Source of the DNA: Paenibacillus xylanexedens
GTDB taxonomy: Bacteria; Bacillota; Bacilli; Paenibacillales; Paenibacillaceae
Reading direction: 5' to 3'
DNA: 64,000 nt
Assembly (NCBI RefSeq): GCF_007680605.1
Contig: NZ_VEIO01000008.1
Span: 1 to 64,000, forward strand
The notes under the pieces are model-generated. The model did not search any database, was not told the DNA's origin, and saw nothing but the letters and a program-made list of their open reading frames with translations. The position numbers were made by a program, and so were the translations under genes. Each line of letters starts with the position of its first letter. The first letter of the stretch is position 1. Positions 17,318 through 25,780 of this stretch are shown piece after piece.

Positions 17318-18189
17318 TATTCTTTAACCTCAGGCGGAATGATTACAATCAGCTCTTTCCAGTCCAGAAAATTCGCATATGGCTCGATCGTGGCTGTCTT
17401 CGTTAAACCATACTCGCTTTTCTCGATACTCTTCACTTTACCAATGCGCATATACTTTGGAAAATTGTTGATTATGCCGGAAGAGATGATTTCATCATCT
17501 TTTGCAATATTGGAATCCTCTGCGATCTTGGTCATCTTCAGCATACCGCTCTTCGGATCATAACTCTCAATCATGCCAAATACTTTCTCTTTACCCACAG
17601 CCGTAGCTGCAATCGCATTCGATGTCGGGTCATTGGCATCCATCGAAGTTAGCAAGTTCACTGTTGATGTATACGAACTGACATGGCTGATGACCCCAAC
17701 CAGCCCTTCCTGTGAAGTAACGGCCATACCCGGTTTAATGCCGGCGTTCTCCCCGATGTCTATGTTGATCGTTCTACTGTTCGGATCGGAGTTGGCACTT
17801 ATTACTTGGGCAATTCGAGAACCGTAGTTGTATCGATTTTGTTGTTCTTTTGTAAAATTAAGTGCCTTCTGAAGCTGCTGATTTGTCTGTTCCAAATCAT
17901 TGTATTTCAATCGGTCACGTGTATAGTGTCCCATCGCGATACGAAGCTCTTCATTTTCCTCGTACACCGCACGCATGTTCGCCACATCTTTGAAAAAGCC
18001 CGCTACATAAGAAGCGGGCTTGTAAAATACGTATTGTACAAATCCAACTGAATCCTTCAGGAATTTCTCCGGCCAGGATAAATTGGCTCGCGGACTAAGC
18101 GTAAAGCCCATCAGCGCGATAAATGTAACAAGGCCCACCAGCAAAACAAAAAGTCTTTTGTTGCCAAGCAGTTTAAACAGTTCCAACAC
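17317..18189 (-). CDS. mreC: Rod shape-determining protein MreC
   Basis: Elongasome scaffold with one N-terminal transmembrane segment (about 12-29), a coiled-coil (about 70-115) and a C-terminal beta domain with PGMAVTSQEGLVGVISHVS. It organises cell-wall synthases along MreB. The start is GTG or the adjacent TTG; AGAGG lies very close, so the first codon is uncertain by one position. Length 290 is normal. Confidence 0.94.
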   Translation of the reverse strand: MLELFKLLGNKRLFVLLVGLVTFIALMGFTLSPRANLSWPEKFLKDSVGFVQYVFYKPASYVAGFFKDVANMRAVYEENEELRIAMGHYTRDRLKYNDLEQTNQQLQKALNFTKEQQNRYNYGSRIAQVISANSDPNSRTINIDIGENAGIKPGMAVTSQEGLVGVISHVSSYTSTVNLLTSMDANDPTSNAIAATAVGKEKVFGMIESYDPKSGMLKMTKIAEDSNIAKDDEIISSGIINNFPKYMRIGKVKSIEKSEYGLTKTATIEPYANFLDWKELIVIIPPEVKE

Positions 18190-18369
18190 CCTCTAACATC
18201 CATTATTCTCTTCCGAGCCCAGCCCGGTGGGGAGACATCAGACCTGAAGTCCCTGCGAGAATATCAATCGATCCTCCCCTGTTAAGCGGGTTATAGCTCT
18301 CCCGGGACATCCGGGTACTCTACATTGAAGTGTTGCCGCCCAATCAGGAATCAGACGGCAAGCAATTCA

Positions 18370-19404
18370 TTAACGCTTGGAACGAACTGCTGAACTGCTT
18401 CTGCTTTTGAACATATGAATATTCTCCAGTGCTTTACCGGTTCCGATGGCTACACAATCCAGCGGGTTCTCAGCAACAATGACAGGCATTCCTGTCTCAC
18501 CAGCAAGCAACTTATCCAGATTACGAAGCAGAGCTCCGCCGCCTGTCAGGACAATTCCACGATCCATAATGTCTGCTGCAAGCTCAGGAGGGCACTTCTC
18601 AAGTGTTACTTTTACCGCTTCAACAATAGCATTCACGGTGTCTGCCAGAGCTTCGCTGATCTCATCAGAAGTAATGGTTATCGTCTTAGGCAGACCTGTT
18701 ACCAGATCACGTCCGCGGATTTCCATCGTTTCCACTTGCTCCAGCGGCATAGCTGAACCGATATCCATCTTCAACTGTTCGGATGTACGTTCACCGATCA
18801 TCAGATTGTATTGGCGTTTGATGTACTGAATCACGGATTCATCCATCTCGTCACCTGCTACGCGCACCGAACGGCTGGTTACGATACCGCCTAGAGAAAT
18901 GACAGCCACTTCAGTTGTACCGCCGCCAATATCAACGACCATACTGCCTGTCGGTTCCCATACGGGCAGATCCGCACCAATAGCGGCTGCAAATGGTTCT
19001 TCGATCGTGTAAGCCTCACGAGCTCCCGCCTGTTTGGTCGCATCTTCAACCGCACGTTGTTCTACTGCCGTAATTCCGGATGGTACACATACCATCACGT
19101 TAGGATGACGCTGAAACATAGAGCGCTGCTTCTGCGCCTGACGAATAAAATATTTAATCATCGTTGCAGTAGTATCAAAGTCAGCAATTACGCCGTCTTT
19201 CATTGGACGAATGGCGCGAATGTTGCCAGGTGTACGTCCGATCATTTTTTTAGCGGACTCACCCACAGCTTCGATGCTTTTTGTATCCGTACGCAGTGCA
19301 ACAACCGAAGGCTCGCGCACCACAATTCCTTTTCCACGTACATAAACCAGCGTATTCGCTGTCCCCAAATCAATACCCAAATCTTTCGTAAAACCACCAA
19401 ACAT
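18370..19404 (-). CDS. mreB: Rod shape-determining actin homologue MreB
   Basis: Bacterial actin that directs lateral wall synthesis. The sequence has the phosphate-1 motif DLGTANTLVYV, the phosphate-2 motif VDIGGGTTEVAV and the adenosine motif VLTGGGALLRNL. Length 344 is typical. The ATG has AAGGAG upstream. The gap of 180 bp before mreC holds short GC hairpins but no clear terminator. Confidence 0.97.
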   Translation of the reverse strand: MFGGFTKDLGIDLGTANTLVYVRGKGIVVREPSVVALRTDTKSIEAVGESAKKMIGRTPGNIRAIRPMKDGVIADFDTTATMIKYFIRQAQKQRSMFQRHPNVMVCVPSGITAVEQRAVEDATKQAGAREAYTIEEPFAAAIGADLPVWEPTGSMVVDIGGGTTEVAVISLGGIVTSRSVRVAGDEMDESVIQYIKRQYNLMIGERTSEQLKMDIGSAMPLEQVETMEIRGRDLVTGLPKTITITSDEISEALADTVNAIVEAVKVTLEKCPPELAADIMDRGIVLTGGGALLRNLDKLLAGETGMPVIVAENPLDCVAIGTGKALENIHMFKSRSSSAVRSKR

Positions 19405-19591
19405 GACGTATTCTCCTTTTCTGCCTCATATTGCTGCTCCTGTATCATTGCAAGAGCATAACTTTCATTTCCACGAAACCGTGGAGCTAATATTCGCATG
19501 TAGTATTTTGAATCTGCAAAGTAAAGTGAACCTATCTTTGACGGACACGTCCGTTATCATTCATAGGAAAACATCAACGCCAACCATTATA

Positions 19592-20281
19592 TTATACCAA
19601 GCCCTTCTCCTTCAAACTTACGTATGTTCCATCACCGATAACAAGGTGGTCCAGAACGTCAATGCCCACGATTGCGCCGGCTTCAATCAGTCTTTTGGTT
19701 ATCTGAATATCTTCCGGGCTGGGCGTTGGATCACCGCTGGGATGGTTATGTGCGCATACAATTGAGGCACTGCTACATTTGATGGCGGCACGAAATACTT
19801 CACGCGGATGTACAATTGAAGCATTAAGGCTACCCATGGAGAGTGTTTCCTGAGCTATGATATGATTTTTGCTATTCAAAAAAAGACACACAAAATGTTC
19901 TTTCTGCAGGTAACGCAGTTGTTCCATTAGAATATCCGCAGCATCACGCGGTGTACGAATCGATGTCGAAGAAGCAAGCCGACTCTTGGCAATTCGATGG
20001 CCCAGTTCAATTCCAGCTTTAAGCTGAACCGCTTTGGCTTGTCCAATACCCTTCATCGCCGTCAGCTCTTCAAGGCTCAGATCCATCAACGAACGGATTC
20101 CGCCTGCTTGATTCAGTATCCGCTGTGCCATATGCATCGCTGATTCCTGTCTCGTTCCTGTTCGAAGTAATATGGCAAGCAATTCGGTATGACTTAAGGC
20201 GCCCGCCCCATACTCCACCATGCGTTCTCTCGGGCGATCTTCCTGGGGGATGTCGCGCATCATGTATTGAGGCGACTCCAT
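19592..20281 (-). CDS. radC: RadC family JAMM protein
   Basis: UPF0758 protein with an N-terminal helix-hairpin-helix region (LMDLSLEELTAMKGIGQAKA) and a C-terminal JAMM metalloprotease-like fold with HNHPSGDPTPSPED. The molecular function is still unclear; the old link to DNA repair in E. coli was withdrawn. I chose the ATG at 20281 (MESPQYMMRD), which has GAGGGA upstream. It lies between maf and mreB, the conserved Bacillales order. Confidence 0.92.
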   Translation of the reverse strand: MESPQYMMRDIPQEDRPRERMVEYGAGALSHTELLAILLRTGTRQESAMHMAQRILNQAGGIRSLMDLSLEELTAMKGIGQAKAVQLKAGIELGHRIAKSRLASSTSIRTPRDAADILMEQLRYLQKEHFVCLFLNSKNHIIAQETLSMGSLNASIVHPREVFRAAIKCSSASIVCAHNHPSGDPTPSPEDIQITKRLIEAGAIVGIDVLDHLVIGDGTYVSLKEKGLV

Positions 20282-20312
20282 ACGTTCCCTCTTTTCACAG
20301 CATCCATTTTGA

Positions 20313-20927
20313 TTAATTCTCTGGCAATACGTACACGCCAAATCCCTCCAGCATGTCACTGAGCAAGGATAGTGGCAAGCCTACCACATTAAAGTAACAT
20401 CCTTCAATGCGGTCGATCAGTGAAGCGCCAATGCCTTGAATAGCATATGACCCTGCTTTGTCTGAAGGTTCTCCTGTCTTCACGTAAGCACGGATCGTAG
20501 CTTCAGACAGTTCCTTCATCATTACATTCGTCTGACGATAATGCACCACCGAATGTCCGGTAGCTGCATCAATACAAGCGACACCTGTAAACACACGATG
20601 TTCCCGTCCTTGCAGACGTGACAACATCCGCTCAGCATCAGACTCATCCACAGGCTTGCCCAGAATCTCGTTGTCAAGCACAACAACGGTATCACTGCCG
20701 ACGATAATGGCATCTTTACTGCTACCTTCCAGTCCACGATACACAGCAAGCGCCTTGCGAAGAGCCAGTTCTTGCACGGTCTGCTCTGGGGTCCAGTCTG
20801 ATGGTGTATCCTCATCGGCATAACTTGGTATAACTTCAAACGCTAAATGGAGTGACGCGATCAGTTCCTTGCGCCGCGGCGATGTGGAGGCCAGAATAAT
20901 CGGGCGCTGTTCTGTGTTATTCGACAT
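20313..20927 (-). CDS. maf: Maf family nucleotide pyrophosphatase
   Basis: House-cleaning nucleoside triphosphate pyrophosphatase acting on modified or non-canonical pyrimidine nucleotides, with septum-inhibition effects in Bacillus. The family motif LASTSPRRKELI is at about 12-23, GSDTVVVLD at about 77-85, and the late DKAGSYAIQGIGA motif is present. Length 204 is typical. The ATG has AAGGAG upstream. Confidence 0.93.
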   Translation of the reverse strand: MSNNTEQRPIILASTSPRRKELIASLHLAFEVIPSYADEDTPSDWTPEQTVQELALRKALAVYRGLEGSSKDAIIVGSDTVVVLDNEILGKPVDESDAERMLSRLQGREHRVFTGVACIDAATGHSVVHYRQTNVMMKELSEATIRAYVKTGEPSDKAGSYAIQGIGASLIDRIEGCYFNVVGLPLSLLSDMLEGFGVYVLPEN

Positions 20928-21016
20928 TAACGGCTCCTTATACTACGGCAACACCTGTCCGAATCACAATAATAGATGTCACTAGTTTATTTTTTTGGTC
21001 AACATTCGTCATTCTC

Positions 21017-21259
21017 CTACAGTCTGCGATACAGCCACACAGCCGCAATAATACCAACCAGACTCAGGAGGCTCATTTGAAATTGAAATGAAAGGTCATA
21101 ACTGAAAATATCGAGATCAGCCTGGGGCGACCAGCGAATCGTCGTGACCTTGGTTAAAAAGGCTACAGCTTTAACAGGCTGCAGTGCCTTGGCGATCCAC
21201 GCTCCGGCCATCCAGCCAAGCAGCAGAAACAATAATAACACGCCGAAGTTTTTTTTCAT
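21017..21259 (-). CDS. Small membrane protein, DUF4321
   Basis: 80-residue protein with two predicted transmembrane segments (about 5-22 and 61-78) around a short polar region with SFQFQMSLLSLVGI. This matches the DUF4321 family usually found next to maf in Paenibacillus and related bacteria. The function is unknown; proximity to septum and shape genes suggests but does not show an envelope role. Confidence 0.72.
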   Translation of the reverse strand: MKKNFGVLLLFLLLGWMAGAWIAKALQPVKAVAFLTKVTTIRWSPQADLDIFSYDLSFQFQMSLLSLVGIIAAVWLYRRL

Positions 21260-21329
21260 CGGTTAATCTTCCCTCGCCATTTTTTGACACCCACATTATT
21301 ATACGGGGTTTTGTACGTCAATACAAACA

Positions 21330-21371
21330 CAAATCCGGCAGGGGGAACTATTTCCAGTTCCTTGCCGGATA
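21330..21371 (-). terminator. Terminator of the SPOR-domain gene
   Basis: On the minus strand TCCGGCA/TGCCGGA with inner GGAACT/AGTTCC pairs form a long stem followed by TTTGTGTTTG. Confidence 0.7.
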
Positions 21372-21405
21372 GGAGTTTTGAGTCGTTGTTATGGGAGAGG
21401 GAGCT

Positions 21406-22659
21406 TTATTGCTTTATGGACTGAAGCCACTTTTTTTGTTGGAGCACATACTCCATCAAATCTGACTGTACCGCCCACATGTGAACAGCGTCCGGATTTT
21501 TATTATACTCGGTAATGGCCGTTATCGCACTGTTCATGGATTTCTCCATGCTGGCCACAACCGGTTGAACGTCTACCGCCATTCCAGGCGCAAGGCTCTT
21601 TATGCCAGTCAACCATGTTTGATGTTGCGTCTGTAGCGCTGCCATCATCTCTGGTGAAACGGCTGCTTGTACGGACTGACCCAATTGTTGGATCGAGAGT
21701 GTTGATAACTGATCGACAAGCGCGGAGCTGTTTTTGAAAAAAAGAGCAACGTCCTCCTGCTTATTACCAAAAATCGCAGGATCCACCGCAGGATTAACGA
21801 TCTCTTTGACATACAGTTCGACTCCCTGAGACTTTAGTCTGGTACTGAGGAGCTTGGCCTCCTCACGATCCGCTGAGATACCGGCATATACACGATTTCC
21901 ATCTTCAGGGTCCGAACTCGCAGCCAAGCCCGTTTGAGTGAGTTCAAGCTTCGCTTGTTCCGCCCGTTCCGGGGAACTGAATACCCCGTATTGCAGGGCA
22001 TAATATGTACCACCTGCAGATGATACTTCAAGTTGCCCTGCAGTTCCAGCAACCCCCTCCTGACCTGACACAGTAGAAACGCTCTGATTCACAGGTAACA
22101 TTTCATCCGGTTTTACCACGCTCTCCTTGTTAAAAAAGGACAAAATAACCATACCGAACAGTGCTCCGGTTACCAATGCTCCTGAAACAGACCCGATCAT
22201 CTTCCATCCCCTGGGAGGTCGATTTCGTTTATACGAATAGTTCTCTGATTCGGCCATCCAGTTATGGCCCTGATCCAGATCATCTATCCTTTCAGATTCA
22301 TAGGGATCATACTGCGCATTCCGATCTGAAGTGTAATTTGTATAGGCTGAGCGAGAATCAAAATCTACATCTGAATCGGAACTCTGGTAATTTAGTGAAT
22401 CTGGATGTTTCAAACGATTCGATTCAGATCGGGTAGCATCTGCCAGAATCGTTCCTCCCCAATCCACAGGCATGTCCTCTGCTGTCCACGATGATACTGT
22501 CGTGTTGTTTTTGTCTGGTTCAGGATTCGCCAGTGTCTGTGCTTTATTAGACAAGTTCCCATTCATTGTGACCAGCGTACTAGATGCTGGTATCTCCTGA
22601 TCCCCCAGCTTGTCCGACTCCCGATCTCCGAAGCGAAACGTCATTCTGGCATTGCTCAC
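21406..22659 (-). CDS. SPOR-domain membrane protein, SpoIIB-like
   Basis: 417-residue protein with a long charged N-terminal cytoplasmic part, a single transmembrane segment (about MIGSVSGALVTGALFGMVILSFF) and an extracytoplasmic SPOR domain (YYALQYGVFSSPERAEQAKLEL...YVKEIV), which in other proteins binds denuded septal peptidoglycan. B. subtilis spoIIB sits at the same place near maf and radC and has the same layout, so a role in engulfment or septal thinning is plausible. The GTG start at 22659 has AAGGAG about 9 nt upstream. A spoIIB assignment is by context only. Confidence 0.72.
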   Translation of the reverse strand: MSNARMTFRFGDRESDKLGDQEIPASSTLVTMNGNLSNKAQTLANPEPDKNNTTVSSWTAEDMPVDWGGTILADATRSESNRLKHPDSLNYQSSDSDVDFDSRSAYTNYTSDRNAQYDPYESERIDDLDQGHNWMAESENYSYKRNRPPRGWKMIGSVSGALVTGALFGMVILSFFNKESVVKPDEMLPVNQSVSTVSGQEGVAGTAGQLEVSSAGGTYYALQYGVFSSPERAEQAKLELTQTGLAASSDPEDGNRVYAGISADREEAKLLSTRLKSQGVELYVKEIVNPAVDPAIFGNKQEDVALFFKNSSALVDQLSTLSIQQLGQSVQAAVSPEMMAALQTQHQTWLTGIKSLAPGMAVDVQPVVASMEKSMNSAITAITEYNKNPDAVHMWAVQSDLMEYVLQQKKWLQSIKQ

Positions 22660-22760
22660 CCGTACCCTCTCCTTTGTCCCATTTATTTCATCTATATGTT
22701 GAAATTGGGGGGAACATTCCACGGAACGCAAATGCACAAATTTTCAGACTCTCTAATCAT

Positions 22761-22796
22761 ATAAAACCCAAGCCAAAAACGCCTGGCTTCATGAAG
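22761..22796 (-). terminator. Weak terminator after murC
   Basis: On the minus strand AAGCCA and TGGCTT flank a 9-nt loop, followed by GGGTTTTAT. The stem is short, so this is tentative. Confidence 0.35.
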
Positions 22797-22939
22797 AAGA
22801 CAGACGTTTTCAGTACGGTACCCGTTGATCCAAAAGACCATGGAACATGTACTCCGATGAGCACTCACCAGAATCGTAGCGATTGTCCCCAAATTTTTTG
22901 ATCCCTAAGTTCAACATGCATCGTTTTGAAATCAAAAAA

Positions 22940-24319
22940 TTATTTCAAACCTTTGGCGAGTATATCGCCTACTTTCCAAATGTCCCCCGCACCCATCGTA
23001 AGTACAAGATCTCCTGGTTGTAGCCGCGGCTCAAGATCAGCCACAACTTCCTCTTTGGTCGGCAGGTATCTTGCTGATGCATTGCTGTTCTGTACGATCA
23101 GTTCAACGAGTCTTGCGGAGTGGACACCTTCAATCTGCTTTTCACCGGCAGGTGAATAGATATCGGTAATCAACACCTCATCCGCCTCGGCAAAAGCCCG
23201 GCTGAACGCATCCAACAAGAAAAATGTCCGCGTATAACGTTGCGGCTGAAATACAGCAATAATCCGTTTACCTGTCGCTTTCGCCGCACTGATTGTAGCT
23301 TCAATTTCCGTAGGGTGGTGAGCATAATCGTCAATAATCAGCATATCACGCGCCTCACCTAACACCTGAAATCTTCGCTTCGCCCCATGGAATTGCACGA
23401 TAGCCGCAGTAATCTTCTCAAACGGAATGCCTGCTTCGAGACAGGTAATAACCGTAGCCATCGCATTGTAGACGTTGTGCTTACCAGGTACTGACAACTC
23501 CACTGTTCCCATTGCTGTACCTCGATGATTCATGGTGAACGAGATACGGCGGTCCCCGAGAACGATATCTGTAGCTGTGTAATCAGCAGCCTGCTCGATA
23601 CCGTAAGTTGTAATGCGAGACTTGAGATGCGGCAAAATAGCCTGCACATTTTCATCATCAGCGCATACAATGGCTGTGCCCTCTGGACGAATCTGACTGA
23701 GAAACTGTACATAGGCTTTCTTTAGTTCCTCGAAGTCACTGTTATAATTCTCTAGATGGTCAGCTTCAATGTTCGTTACGATGCCCAGCCAAGGATGGTA
23801 CTGTAAAAAAGAGCCATCGCTCTCGTCCGCTTCCGCGACAACCCACTCGCCTTGACCTGCTTTGGCATTGGTTCCCAAATTCATGATCTCTCCACCTATA
23901 ATATAGGTAGGATCTATTTCACATTGCTCCATAACCAGCGCGATCATGGAAGAAGTTGTCGTTTTGCCATGCGCACCTGCAACGGCCACGCCTTTGCGCT
24001 CGTTTAACAAACGCGCCAGCATCTGAGCGCGATGTAGGATAGGTATGTTTAGCTGCTCCGCAGCTACACGTTCCACATTATCCGCAGGAGCTGCTGTAGA
24101 GTAAACGACAAGATCCGCTCCGTTCACATGCTCCGCGGTATGTCCAATATATATTTTCGCCCCTTTGGCTGCCAGCTTCTCTGTCAACTCCTGTGAAGCG
24201 ACATCCGATCCGGTAACGGTATATCCCATCTCCAGCATAACCCGGGCGATGGCACTCATGCCATAACCGCCAATCCCTATAAAATGAACATGTTCCGATG
24301 TGTTTAACAAAACTTTCAC
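22940..24319 (-). CDS. murC: UDP-N-acetylmuramate--L-alanine ligase
   Basis: Cytoplasmic Mur ligase that adds L-alanine to UDP-MurNAc. The N-terminal FIGIGGYGMS motif, the ATP loop AGAHGKTTTSS (about 112-122), the central EADESDGSF and the DDYAHHPTE motif all match MurC. The start is the GTG that overlaps the folC TGA stop (GTGA), so the two genes are coupled. Length 459 is normal. Confidence 0.95.
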   Translation of the reverse strand: MKVLLNTSEHVHFIGIGGYGMSAIARVMLEMGYTVTGSDVASQELTEKLAAKGAKIYIGHTAEHVNGADLVVYSTAAPADNVERVAAEQLNIPILHRAQMLARLLNERKGVAVAGAHGKTTTSSMIALVMEQCEIDPTYIIGGEIMNLGTNAKAGQGEWVVAEADESDGSFLQYHPWLGIVTNIEADHLENYNSDFEELKKAYVQFLSQIRPEGTAIVCADDENVQAILPHLKSRITTYGIEQAADYTATDIVLGDRRISFTMNHRGTAMGTVELSVPGKHNVYNAMATVITCLEAGIPFEKITAAIVQFHGAKRRFQVLGEARDMLIIDDYAHHPTEIEATISAAKATGKRIIAVFQPQRYTRTFFLLDAFSRAFAEADEVLITDIYSPAGEKQIEGVHSARLVELIVQNSNASARYLPTKEEVVADLEPRLQPGDLVLTMGAGDIWKVGDILAKGLK

Positions 24320-25692
24320 CAACCTTTTTCAGAATCGGTTTGATGCAAAAGGGCCGCCCGCACGTCCGCAATCAGATAAAGCGTGCCGGAAACCACCCCC
24401 AGATCCTCCGCTTCCGTCCGTGACTTCAATAGATCAAGTGCCTTTGCCCAATTCGGCTCGACGATGATATCCAGTTCCTGCTTCGCAATGTCGGGACGTA
24501 CCCGTTCGACAATCTGCAACAATTCGGTTGCAGCCATTTTACGGCGGAAATCTGGCTCGGTCAGGATCAGCGTATCCACTAGTGGCAGTATATGCTGCAA
24601 ATACGCTTCGTGATGCTTATTCGCTAGCATACCCATCATCAAAATTAACTTTTTTTGGGGATAACCGTCGATAATACTCTTGGCAAGCGATTCTGCCCCT
24701 TCGGGATTATGAGCTCCATCAAGGACAATCAGAGGATTGTCGCTGACTTTCTCAAATCTCCCCGCCCAGAAGGCTCTCTCAAAACCAAGTTTAATATCGT
24801 CTTCATCCAGCATAAATGCCATATATTGTCTCAGCAATTCGAGAGACATTAATGCAACCGCCGCATTGTCACATTGGTACACACCTTGCATACGAATGTG
24901 AATATGCAGATCTCGGAATGGGCCGGTAAATTGAAGGCTTTGCCCCTCCTTATCACTTTCCAGTCTTCGGTAGGAAAATTGATCTCCAGCCAAATACACT
25001 GTGGAACGCAGTTGCTTCGCTCTCTCCTGAATAACCTTAATGGCTTCAGGTTGTATGGCACAGGTCACAACGGGTACTCCCGGCTTGATAATGCCTGCCT
25101 TTTCCCATGCAATCTGCTCAACAGTATCTCCAAGGACATCCGTATGATCCATTCCGATATTGGTGATGACGGACACAACGGGAGTGACAATATTCGTTAC
25201 GTCCATCCTTCCCCCAAGCCCAGTCTCCCATACTACAATATCGGGATAACACTCTTCCGCATAGTACAGTAGTGCCAAGGCCGTCGATACTTCAAACATC
25301 GTCGGTGAACCGAGCGGTGTTGAGGCCATCTCTGTCACGAGAGGACGCAAGCGATTCGACAGTTTTATTAAGGTCTCTTCCGGGATGTCTTCACCGTTAT
25401 ATTGAAAACGGTTTGTAAACTTGGTGATATAAGGTGATGTAAACGTTCCAACGTCATATCCCGCTTGGAGCAGTACCGACGTCAAAAAAGCGCAAGTCGA
25501 ACCTTTACCGTTCGTTCCCGCGACATGGATGAATTTGAGCCGTTGGTGCGGATTGCCAAGCTGTGACATCAGGTTCTCGATACGTTCAAGCCCAGGCCTG
25601 ATACCAAAAGCAATAAGGCCATTGATCCAGTCCACGGCCTCGTCATACGTTTGTAAAGGAGTAGCTTTATCTGTCCCGTTTAATTCCGTCAT
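24316..25692 (-). CDS. folC: Folylpolyglutamate synthase / dihydrofolate synthase
   Basis: ATP-dependent ligase that adds glutamate to dihydropteroate or folate. The motif VAGTNGKGSTCAF and WETGLGGRMDVTN, with MDHTDVLGDT, are FolC signatures; it is related to Mur ligases, and the downstream neighbour is murC. I chose the ATG at 25692, preceded by AAGGTGA; in-frame codons further upstream fall in the valS terminator region. Length 458. The C-terminal domain has the expected LDGAHNPEG. Confidence 0.93.
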   Translation of the reverse strand: MTELNGTDKATPLQTYDEAVDWINGLIAFGIRPGLERIENLMSQLGNPHQRLKFIHVAGTNGKGSTCAFLTSVLLQAGYDVGTFTSPYITKFTNRFQYNGEDIPEETLIKLSNRLRPLVTEMASTPLGSPTMFEVSTALALLYYAEECYPDIVVWETGLGGRMDVTNIVTPVVSVITNIGMDHTDVLGDTVEQIAWEKAGIIKPGVPVVTCAIQPEAIKVIQERAKQLRSTVYLAGDQFSYRRLESDKEGQSLQFTGPFRDLHIHIRMQGVYQCDNAAVALMSLELLRQYMAFMLDEDDIKLGFERAFWAGRFEKVSDNPLIVLDGAHNPEGAESLAKSIIDGYPQKKLILMMGMLANKHHEAYLQHILPLVDTLILTEPDFRRKMAATELLQIVERVRPDIAKQELDIIVEPNWAKALDLLKSRTEAEDLGVVSGTLYLIADVRAALLHQTDSEKGW

Positions 25693-25729
25693 CTGATTCA
25701 CCTTCAGTTCCCTGTTTGATTGAAGATTG

Positions 25730-25776
25730 AAAAAAGCAGCCGGATGGCGCCAAAAGCGTTCCATCCGACCCTTTTT
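25730..25776 (-). terminator. Terminator of valS
   Basis: On the minus strand CGGATGG and CCATCCG form a stem with a 13-nt loop, then GCTGCTTTTTT. It lies directly after the valS stop. Confidence 0.75.
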
Positions 25777-25780
25777 AATA

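Noticed and set aside
19545..19560. ACGGAC/GTCCGT hairpin between radC and mreB as a LexA-type operator
   Set aside because: Does not match the CGAAC-N4-GTTCG pattern of Gram-positive LexA and the stem is only 6 bp.
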